From Deltaproteobacteria bacterium (GTDB lineage Bacteria; Desulfobacterota; Desulfuromonadia; Geobacterales; DSM-12255): a stretch of DNA of 6,903 nucleotides. Below are positions 1 through 5,528 of the stretch, in pieces. Under the pieces are notes generated by a model. That model made no database searches and was not told the origin of the DNA. It saw only the letters and a list, made by a program, of their open reading frames with translations. Each line of letters starts with the position of its first letter. Position 1 is the stretch's first letter. The position numbers and the translations under genes were made by a program. The stretch is from assembly GCA_017861215.1 (NCBI GenBank), contig JAGFXN010000086.1, forward strand, positions 1-6,903, given 5' to 3'.

Positions 1-5
1 GCTCC

Positions 6-22
6 TGTCCTTGTATAGGACA
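6..22. repeat. Short inverted repeat, TGTCCT-N5-AGGACA
   Basis: Six bases (6-11) are perfectly repeated in inverted form at 17-22 around a 5-base centre. No T-run follows it, so it is not an intrinsic terminator. It could be a protein-binding operator, the stem of a truncated element cut by the window edge, or chance. Confidence 0.3.
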
Positions 23-76
23 AATTCCCATTCCGCATAGCGTAGTACGCCGATTAAACTTTCGGACAGCCACCGA

Positions 77-105
77 TTATCCCTGTTGTGCACTTCAATT
101 ATAAT
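77..105 (+). promoter_or_regulatory. Candidate sigma-70 promoter
   Basis: A perfect TATAAT lies at 100-105. With a 17-base spacer the -35 position (77-82, TTATCC) matches TTGACA at only 3 of 6 bases, so the promoter would be weak or activator-dependent. The -10 region sits in the palindrome ATTATAAT (98-105), so a minus-strand -10 is equally good and divergent transcription out of the left edge is possible. A + strand transcript would start near 112 and carry a leader of about 140 bases to the small ORF or 390 bases to the kinase gene. Confidence 0.3.
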
Positions 106-130
106 CCGCGCTGTGGGTATGATTCATTAA

Positions 131-216
131 ACAGGCAGCTTGCATCGCTACCGGAAAAACATGCAATGCACGGCCTGACGGCAGTGGCTGCCGGGTGAGC
201 GCTGAGCAGCCCGGTC
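131..216 (+). promoter_or_regulatory. Structured leader with mutually exclusive hairpins
   Basis: Four perfect inverted repeats crowd this stretch: TTGCAT 140-145 with ATGCAA 161-166; CGGCAG 179-184 with CTGCCG 188-193 (3-base loop); GGCTGC 186-191 with GCAGCC 206-211; CCGGG 191-195 with CCCGG 210-214. The last three overlap and cannot all form at once, which is the arrangement of a switching RNA. Some pieces (ACAGGCA at 131, ACGGCCTGA near 170, TGGCTGCCGGGT at 185) recall the cyclic-di-GMP-I (GEMM) riboswitch, but its core GACGCAAAGC and GCAAACC strings are absent. GC-rich DNA gives such repeats by chance, so a regulatory role is only a suggestion. Confidence 0.25.
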
Positions 217-252
217 AAGCGGTATCTTCCATGACAAAAGGAGTGTCCCAAG

Positions 253-456
253 ATGAAGAGCGGAGTTCTGTATGACGATCAAACTTCTGCATTGCAGGAT
301 AGCGCCTCCCTGGATTTCCCATGCACCAGGGACAATGTCAGGAATTTGCTGCAGCGGAGCTGCCGGAAATTGGCAGCGGTCGACTCTACGGGCACAGTTC
401 TTTCGGCAGGGGACCGGAACAACTGCTGCCCGCATGGGCATGCCGGTGCCAATTGA
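253..456 (+). CDS. Possible small hypothetical protein (67 aa)
   Basis: An ATG at 253 follows a good Shine-Dalgarno run AAGGAG (238-243) at nine bases. The 67-residue product has four cysteines (C24, C37, C58, C59) and no membrane segment, signal peptide or recognisable domain. It ends 42 bases before the kinase start, so it could be a leader peptide or a short gene co-transcribed with the kinase. Against it: its composition (scattered Ser, Arg, Asn, Cys) is not that of a typical folded protein, and other frames over the same DNA are also open. I do not recognise a family; the ribosome binding site is the only real support. Confidence 0.25.
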   Translation: MKSGVLYDDQTSALQDSASLDFPCTRDNVRNLLQRSCRKLAAVDSTGTVLSAGDRNNCCPHGHAGAN

Positions 457-498
457 GCACTGCTGTCATCCTGAACCGCAGCAAATCCCGGAGGGTGT

Positions 499-2010
499 AT
501 GCGTCGTATCGTGACTGTTCTCATCTGCGATGATTGTAAAGATGATGCGGAACGGATCTGGAGAGCCCTGAGCAGTGAGGGCTATGACGTGGTGTACCAG
601 ATGGTGAGCACCCCGGAAGCGATGCGCGCCGCGCTGGAGCACCAGGAGTGGGATATTGTCACGTCTGAACTGTACATGCCGCTTTTCAGTGCTTCGGAGG
701 CGCTGGGGCTGGCCAGGAAATTGCGTCCGCAGCTGCCGTTCATCATCGTTTCCGATGAAAACGCTTTGACTCTGACCGTAGCACTGATGAAAAACGGTGC
801 GGATGACTGCATCCAGAAGAGCGCCCTGGCCCGCCTGGTCCCGGCAGTGGCACGCGTTCTTCGCGAAGTTGAGACCAGGCGCGAGAGCAAGCGGCTGGAG
901 GCCGAGCTACGCACTTCGGAAATGAGGTACCGCCGGCTTTTCGAAACGGCCAAGGACGGGATTCTGCTCCTGAATGCCGACACCGGTGCAGTTACCGATG
1001 TGAACCCGTTTCTGCTGGAGATGCTCGGCTTTGCCGCCGCTGACATTGTCGGAAAAAAACTCTGGGAAATAGGATTGTTCGTCGACAGGGAGGCATGCAG
1101 GCACGACTTTCGTGAACTGCAGCAAAACGGCTATATCCGTTATGAGGACCTGCCGCTGCAAAAGCGCAATGGCCAGTTATTCGATGTGGAATATGTCAGT
1201 AATCTGTATCTGGTCGAAGGGGAAAAGGTCATCCAGTGCAACGTGCGCGACATTACCGCCCGCAAGGAAGCAGAAGCTCAGTACAGGATACTGGATGTTT
1301 TTTTGTCAAAACGGGCGGTCGAACTTGAAGCTGCCAATAGTGAACTGGAGGCTTTCAGCTATACGGTTTCCCACGATCTCCGTTCCCCTTTGATGACTAT
1401 CAACGGCTATTGCCAGGTTATCAGGGAGCAATGCTCGCAGAGTATGGGCCGTGATTGTCTCGAGTATTTTGAAGAAATCTATTCCGGAACCATGCGGATG
1501 AAAGAGCTGATTGATACCCTGCTGGAATTCGCGCTCCTGTCCCACCGCAAACTGGTTCCAGTGCCGGTTGACCTCACCGGGATGGTCAACTCCCTAGCAG
1601 CGGAACTCAGCTTGACCAGTCCGCGGCGGCAGGTAGAATTTACGGTAGCCACCAAGGTTATGGCGACCGGCGATGTGAAACTACTGCGCATAGCCCTGGC
1701 AAACCTCCTGCAGAATGCCTGGAAATACACGAAGAAAACGGCTGAGGCAGTCATTGAATTCGGCTGTACCGAGGATGGCACGGTTCCGACCTGTTTTGTC
1801 AGGGATAACGGGGCCGGCTTTGACATGGCCAAGGCGGATAACCTGTTTGCAGCGTTCAATCGAATGGACGGTGCCGAAGCATACGAGGGGATGGGCATCG
1901 GCCTGTCCACGGTAAAGCGGATCATCGAACGTCATGGCGGCAAGGTTTGGGGAGAAGGTGTCGTTGGCAAGGGCGCCACGTTTTTCTTTACCCTGCCGGC
2001 GCCGGGCTGA
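499..2010 (+). CDS. Cytoplasmic sensor histidine kinase, REC-PAS-HisKA-HATPase, with degenerate receiver
   Basis: A 503-residue soluble two-component kinase with no membrane segment. The N-terminal receiver domain (about 5-122) keeps the acidic pair D11/D12, S85 and K107, but the phospho-acceptor site reads T-S-E57-L-Y-M-P, Glu replacing the usual Asp. The conserved aromatic before the lysine is also changed (C104). A PAS domain with PAC tail (about 138-258) and a short helical linker follow. The HisKA H-box SHDLRSPL carries H292. The ATPase domain has the N-box around N402-N406, the G1 box D436-N-G-A-G-F and the G2 box G464-M-G-I-G-L. The transmitter resembles the phytochrome-like kinase group. 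Input is probably an intracellular signal sensed by PAS. The partner regulator is not in the window. The start has GGAGGG (490-495) unusually close, three bases from ATG; a GTG at 511 is a less likely alternative. The radical SAM gene follows after 63 bases. Confidence 0.93.
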   Translation: MRRIVTVLICDDCKDDAERIWRALSSEGYDVVYQMVSTPEAMRAALEHQEWDIVTSELYMPLFSASEALGLARKLRPQLPFIIVSDENALTLTVALMKNGADDCIQKSALARLVPAVARVLREVETRRESKRLEAELRTSEMRYRRLFETAKDGILLLNADTGAVTDVNPFLLEMLGFAAADIVGKKLWEIGLFVDREACRHDFRELQQNGYIRYEDLPLQKRNGQLFDVEYVSNLYLVEGEKVIQCNVRDITARKEAEAQYRILDVFLSKRAVELEAANSELEAFSYTVSHDLRSPLMTINGYCQVIREQCSQSMGRDCLEYFEEIYSGTMRMKELIDTLLEFALLSHRKLVPVPVDLTGMVNSLAAELSLTSPRRQVEFTVATKVMATGDVKLLRIALANLLQNAWKYTKKTAEAVIEFGCTEDGTVPTCFVRDNGAGFDMAKADNLFAAFNRMDGAEAYEGMGIGLSTVKRIIERHGGKVWGEGVVGKGATFFFTLPAPG

Positions 2011-2073
2011 GCCAGGAAAAGTTGCGTGTCAGCTGCTGAAATTCCCGCATTCAGTAGCCTCTCAGGAGCAGGT

Positions 2074-3609
2074 ATGAATATTCTCCTCGTCTATCCCCGC
2101 CATCCGGACAGCTTCTGGAGCTTCCGTTACACCATGAAATTCATCGGCAGGAAGGCGAGTTTTCCCCCGTTGGGGCTGCTCACCGTGGCAGCAATGCTGC
2201 CGGCTGCGTGGGACAAGAAACTTGTTGATTTGAATGTCCGCAGTCTTGACGATGAGGAGCTGATCCGGGCGGATTATGTCTTCATCAGCGCCATGACCAT
2301 CCAGCGGGAATCGGCCCGGGAAGTGATCACCCGCTGCCGGCAACTGGGGGTGAAGACCGTTGCCGGCGGCCCGCTGTTTTCCGCCTACCATGCCGATTTT
2401 CCCGAAGTGGACCATCTGGTGCTGGGCGAAGCGGAAGTCACGCTGCGCCCCTTTCTGCAGGATCTGGAGAACGGGACTGCCCGGCATCTGTATGACGGCG
2501 GGGAGCGGGCAGAGATGAGGATCAGTCCCATCCCGCTCTGGGAACTGGTCGATGTCAAATCCTATGCCGCCATGAACATCCAGTATTCACGAGGCTGCCC
2601 CTTTGACTGCGAGTTCTGCGACATCACCGCGCTGTTCGGACGCAAGCTGCGTACCAAGGCCCTTCCCCAGTTGGTCGCCGAGCTGGAAAGTCTCCGGCAG
2701 CTTGGCTGGCGCGGGGCAGTCTTCATCGTCGACGATAATTTCATCGGCGACCGGGGGAGACTGAAACGCGAAATCCTCCCCGCACTGATCGCCTGGATGG
2801 AGGAGAAAGGACATCCCTTCTACTTTTACACCCAGGCATCCATTGATCTTGCCGATGACGACCGGCTGATGGAGCTGATGGTCAGGGCGGGGTTCGAGGA
2901 GGTCTTTATCGGCATCGAGACCCCCCACGACGACGGCCACGCCGAGAGCGGCAAGGTGCAGAACAGCAACCGCGATCTGCTGGCTTCGGTACAGCATATC
3001 CAGCGGGCCGGACTCCAGGTGCACGGCGGGTTCATCGTCGGCTTTGACAGTGATCCGCCGACGATCTTCGACAAGCAGATACGCTTTATCCAGGAGAGCG
3101 GCATCGTTACCGCCATGGTCGGTCTGCTCTCCGCCATGCGCGGCACCAGGCTGTATGAGCGTCTCGACCGGGAAGGGAGGCTGCGCGGAGAAAGTTCGGG
3201 CAGCAACACATCCATTGACCTCAATTTTGTGCCGCGCATGCCGCCACAGACTCTTTTCGACGGCTATCGGGCCATCCTCGACGCCATTTACTCCCCCAGG
3301 AACTACTATCAGCGGGTAATCAGGCTCCTCAGCGAATACCGGCCGATGCATCCGGGAAAATACCACTACCAGCAAGGTTACTTTGGGGCACTCTGCAAAT
3401 CGATCCTCTTTCTGGGGGTGCTCGGCCGGGAAAGGCTGTATTACTGGCAGCTTTTCTTCTGGTCTCTGGCGCGACGGCCACGGCTCTTCCCTTTAGCCAT
3501 AACCTATGCCGTATACGGGTTCCATTTCAGGAAGGTAGCGGAACAGGTTACTGCAAGCGGCATGTTCAACAATAGCGGTGCATGGCATGAGCAGGATGGT
3601 CATTTCTGA
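2074..3609 (+). CDS. B12-binding radical SAM protein with DUF4070 C-terminal domain
   Basis: 511 residues. The N-terminal part (about 1-140) looks like the cobalamin-binding Rossmann domain, with MNILLVYPRH at the start, the P-P-L-G-L motif at 31-35, A-G-G-P at 97-100 and L-G-E at 117-119. The radical SAM core (about 165-370) has the cluster motif C175-x3-C179-x2-C182 that binds the 4Fe-4S cluster and S-adenosylmethionine. The tail (about 370-511) matches the DUF4070 type and holds aromatic, basic stretches near 443-485 that could contact membrane. The family includes HpnP, the hopanoid C-2 methylase, and many members of unknown substrate; methylation or rearrangement of a hydrophobic substrate is a fair guess only. 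I chose the ATG at 2074 because AGGAG (2064-2068) precedes it by five bases and the family starts at this MNILLVYP sequence; a GTG at 2026 in the same frame would add 16 unlikely residues. It is possibly co-transcribed with the kinase. Confidence 0.9.
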   Translation: MNILLVYPRHPDSFWSFRYTMKFIGRKASFPPLGLLTVAAMLPAAWDKKLVDLNVRSLDDEELIRADYVFISAMTIQRESAREVITRCRQLGVKTVAGGPLFSAYHADFPEVDHLVLGEAEVTLRPFLQDLENGTARHLYDGGERAEMRISPIPLWELVDVKSYAAMNIQYSRGCPFDCEFCDITALFGRKLRTKALPQLVAELESLRQLGWRGAVFIVDDNFIGDRGRLKREILPALIAWMEEKGHPFYFYTQASIDLADDDRLMELMVRAGFEEVFIGIETPHDDGHAESGKVQNSNRDLLASVQHIQRAGLQVHGGFIVGFDSDPPTIFDKQIRFIQESGIVTAMVGLLSAMRGTRLYERLDREGRLRGESSGSNTSIDLNFVPRMPPQTLFDGYRAILDAIYSPRNYYQRVIRLLSEYRPMHPGKYHYQQGYFGALCKSILFLGVLGRERLYYWQLFFWSLARRPRLFPLAITYAVYGFHFRKVAEQVTASGMFNNSGAWHEQDGHF

Positions 3610-3645
3610 AATTCAGGTCAACTGGCAAAATGATAACGCAAAGTA

Positions 3646-3654
3646 TGGTATTAT
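3646..3654 (+). promoter_or_regulatory. Candidate extended -10 promoter
   Basis: TGGTATTAT matches the extended -10 form TGnTATAAT with one mismatch. No fair -35 box lies 16-18 bases upstream, which extended -10 promoters can tolerate. It would give the ene-reductase gene at 3886 its own transcript with a leader of roughly 225 bases. Confidence 0.25.
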
Positions 3655-3698
3655 CTGAGAGGAGGGCGGGAACAAAAGATTTCCCCCATGAAGGATTT

Positions 3699-3717
3699 CC
3701 CTGTCATTTGCACAGGG
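3699..3717. repeat. Hairpin, CCCTGT-N7-ACAGGG
   Basis: A perfect 6-bp inverted repeat with a 7-base loop. A second copy of the right arm (ACAGGGG at 3722-3728) could pair with the same left arm instead. TGCAC (3709-3713) and GTGCA (3728-3732) also form an overlapping inverted repeat. There is no T-run, so it is not a typical terminator. Role unknown. Confidence 0.35.
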
Positions 3718-3815
3718 GCATACAGGGGTGCACTTTGATAAGCTTCTGGAGCGGTATCCCGTTCAGCGATCTTGACCGGGAAAAGGTGAACCCGTCCGGA
3801 CCTCTACAGGAAACA

Positions 3816-3840
3816 GGGTCAAAGCTGATGTACTTTACCC
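3816..3840. repeat. Imperfect hairpin, GGGTCAAAG / CTTTACCC
   Basis: The arms GGGT(C)AAAG and CTTTACCC pair over 8 bp with one bulged C. The sequence around it (aaacagggtca...) resembles in style the GGGTCA-type ends of REP-like palindromes linked to IS200-family RayT transposases, but this is from memory and only one copy is present. It ends 45 bases before the ene-reductase start and could affect its leader. Confidence 0.25.
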
Positions 3841-3885
3841 GTTAGTATTCGTGCTGTTGCCATTCACCTTGAGGGGGAAACTGCC

Positions 3886-4950
3886 ATGAGCCATCTTTTC
3901 ACCCCGTTCACCCTTGCCGGGATCACGTTCAGGAACCGGATCTTCGTTTCTCCCATGTGCCAATATTCAAGCAAAGACGGTCTGCCCGGAGAATGGCACC
4001 TGGTGCATCTGGGAAGCCGCGCCGTCGGCGGCGCCGGACTGGTCATGGTCGAAGCGAGCGCAGTCTCCCCCGTGGGAAGGATCAGCCCGGACGACAGCGG
4101 CATCTGGAGCGACCGGCAGAGCGAGGCGTTCCTCCCCATAACCCGTTTCATCAGGAAACAGGGGGCGATCCCCGGCATCCAGCTCGCCCATGCCGGCCGC
4201 AAGGCCTCCACCGATGTGCCATGGCTGGGCGGTGTCCCATTGAAAGAGACGGAACGCGGCTGGCCAACGGTCGCTCCCAGCCCCCTGCCGTTTGCTGACG
4301 GTTATCCGCTACCGCGAGAACTCACGGCTAAAGACCTGGATATCATTGAATCCCAGTTCCGCGACGCGGCCCGACGGGCTCAGAGTGCCGGCTTCCAGGT
4401 AATCGAAATCCACATGGCCCACGGCTATCTGCTCCATGAATTTCTCTCCCCGCTCAGCAACCGGCGGAGCGATGACTACGGCGGTACGCTCGACAACCGC
4501 CTCCGCTTCCCCTTGCGGGTGGCACGCGCCGTGCGGGAGGTGTGGCCGGCGGAACGGCCGCTCTTCGTGCGTATTTCCGCAACCGACTGGGTGGAAGGTG
4601 GCTGGGATATCGGCCAGTCGATCTCCCTGGCGCAGCGGCTCAAAGAGATCGGCATTGATCTCATCGACTGTTCTGCCGGCTTCCTGGTCAACGAAGTCGA
4701 CGTCCCTTTTGGTCCCGGCTTCCAGACGCCGTTCGCCAGCGCCATCCGCAGGGAGGTCGGCATCGCCACCGGCGCTGTCGGCTTCATTACCGAACCGGTC
4801 CAGGCCGAGCAGATCGTTGCCACCGGTCTTGCCGACGCGGTCTTTCTGGCGCGGTCGTTACTGCGCGACCCGTACTGGCCGCTGCATGCGGCACGGTCGC
4901 TCGGTGTGGATATCCCCTGGCCGGTACAGTATGAGCGGGCAAAATTGTAA
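3886..4950 (+). CDS. Old Yellow Enzyme family NADH:flavin oxidoreductase (YqjM/XenA type ene-reductase)
   Basis: A 354-residue FMN-dependent TIM-barrel enzyme that uses NAD(P)H to reduce activated C=C bonds, for example in enones, and sometimes nitro compounds or quinone-like electrophiles. Residues typical of the YqjM class are present: C25 and Y27 (M-C-Q-Y), Q99, H176 and H179 in E-I-H-M-A-H-G-Y, Y181, R229 in V-R-I-S, and R323/R327 near the FMN phosphate. The C-terminal P-V-Q-Y-E-R351 is the arginine finger that in YqjM reaches into the neighbouring subunit. Length is close to the 338-370 usual for the class. It is cytoplasmic. The start is supported by GAGGGGG (3871-3877), eight bases upstream of ATG, and by the family's usual L-F-x-P-F opening. 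It stands alone, with gaps of 276 bases before and 68 after. The physiological substrate cannot be read from the sequence. Confidence 0.95.
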   Translation: MSHLFTPFTLAGITFRNRIFVSPMCQYSSKDGLPGEWHLVHLGSRAVGGAGLVMVEASAVSPVGRISPDDSGIWSDRQSEAFLPITRFIRKQGAIPGIQLAHAGRKASTDVPWLGGVPLKETERGWPTVAPSPLPFADGYPLPRELTAKDLDIIESQFRDAARRAQSAGFQVIEIHMAHGYLLHEFLSPLSNRRSDDYGGTLDNRLRFPLRVARAVREVWPAERPLFVRISATDWVEGGWDIGQSISLAQRLKEIGIDLIDCSAGFLVNEVDVPFGPGFQTPFASAIRREVGIATGAVGFITEPVQAEQIVATGLADAVFLARSLLRDPYWPLHAARSLGVDIPWPVQYERAKL

Positions 4951-4971
4951 CGACTGAACCGTACAGCGACT

Positions 4972-4985
4972 ATAGCCGAGGCTAT
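4972..4985. repeat. Inverted repeat between the ene-reductase and membrane-protein genes
   Basis: ATAGCC (4972-4977) and GGCTAT (4980-4985) form a perfect palindrome with a 2-base centre; as RNA it would be a 5-bp stem with a CGAG loop. No T-run follows, so it is more likely an operator or a weak stem than a terminator. It lies 34 bases before the next start codon, where an operator for the membrane-protein/ClsB pair could sit. Confidence 0.3.
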
Positions 4986-5018
4986 CCATTAACTTCGAAT
5001 GTAGTGCAAGGAGCAGGC

Positions 5019-5519
5019 ATGGATAGGGTACGAATCGGCTGTAACTATGTGAAGCAACCATTCTGGAAGATAATCATGGCGGTTCCGCTCATTTACCTGC
5101 CGATCATCACGACGGTCCCTTTTGTGATTATCGGTGTTTTGCTGATCAGAACCCATCTCCAGCATGTGGGCGGCATGGAGATCAAGACCTATCGGGATTT
5201 TGTCCCGGCGTGGCTATCCCACAGATTTGGAAATAGTGAGCAGCCGGCCATTCACATATCGCGCTGGCATCCGGCGCACTACCGGTTCTTCTGGATTTTT
5301 AACTGCAAGCTCTATTGTCCGTTGAGCGTCGCTCTCTTCAGCTACGCGGCCTATCTGGTAAAGATAGTGGAAAACTGGTGGTGTCCGTTTGCGCATGAGC
5401 AGAAAAAGACCTATGCAGAAAGCGCTATCGACGAGTCATTCTGGCATGTGGATCCTCAGGAGCTGGTAAAGCTCCATCCCGACGACCGGCAAAACCCGCT
5501 CTGGAATGAGAAGGGGTGA
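5019..5519 (+). CDS. Conserved-looking small membrane protein, unknown function, partner of the ClsB-like gene
   Basis: 166 residues. A long hydrophobic segment (about 15-43, with IIMAVPLIYLPIITTVPF) is a clear membrane span. A second, weaker one (about 90-115) is flanked by aromatic residues. Between them lies a polar stretch with Y-R-D-F-V-P-A-W and a histidine-rich patch (H79, H84, H87). Four cysteines are present: C8, C96 and C100 in C-K-L-Y-C, and C122 in W-W-C-P-F. The tail (about 125-166) is charged and soluble. There is no signal peptidase site. I recall similar small proteins next to phospholipase D genes in Geobacter-like genomes, but know of no assigned function. The ATG at 5019 has AAGGAG (5008-5013) five bases upstream, so I prefer it to the GTG at 5004. 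The ClsB-like gene starts nine bases after its stop, so the two are surely co-transcribed. A role in anchoring or regulating that enzyme is inference. Confidence 0.8.
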   Translation: MDRVRIGCNYVKQPFWKIIMAVPLIYLPIITTVPFVIIGVLLIRTHLQHVGGMEIKTYRDFVPAWLSHRFGNSEQPAIHISRWHPAHYRFFWIFNCKLYCPLSVALFSYAAYLVKIVENWWCPFAHEQKKTYAESAIDESFWHVDPQELVKLHPDDRQNPLWNEKG

Positions 5520-5528
5520 ACGGAAAAT

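Larger units (their letters stand above)
1..252. other. Non-coding upstream region with promoter-like and structured elements
   Basis: No convincing gene is seen in these 252 bases; the forward frames are broken by stops. It holds a short inverted repeat at the left edge, a TATAAT box near 100, and a hairpin-rich stretch from about 131 to 216, which together look like a control region for the downstream kinase gene or for the small ORF at 253. An upstream gene may end or start just outside the window. Confidence 0.5.
3610..3885. other. Intergenic region before the ene-reductase gene
   Basis: A 276-base gap. It contains an extended -10-like box (3646-3654), an orphan Shine-Dalgarno-like run GAGGAGGG (3659-3666) with no ATG, GTG or TTG start at a useful distance, two hairpins, and a direct repeat ACAGGGG (3712-3718 and 3722-3728). 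A 71-codon open frame (3630-3845) crosses it but has no ribosome binding site and no recognisable protein. No hairpin followed by a T-run is seen, so no intrinsic terminator for the radical SAM gene can be called. The mix suggests a regulatory region or decayed sequence. Confidence 0.5.

Noticed and set aside
121..260. Sigma-54 promoter (GG-N10-GC) in the kinase leader and other gaps
   Set aside because: Candidate GG/GC pairs near 136, 186 and 3624 all have the wrong spacing or lack the TTGC context.
2026..2073. Upstream GTG start extending the radical SAM protein by 16 residues
   Set aside because: There is no ribosome binding site before the GTG, while the ATG at 2074 has AGGAG at five bases and matches the family's usual N-terminus.
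2587..3375. Long minus-strand open frame (262 codons) opposite the radical SAM gene
   Set aside because: It is the mirror of a GC-rich, clearly functional gene with catalytic motifs on the + strand; the translated product is low in recognisable structure.
3630..3845. 71-codon open frame between the radical SAM and ene-reductase genes
   Set aside because: Its ATG has no ribosome binding site, the product matches no family I know, and it runs through hairpins and repeats; chance openness is the simpler reading.
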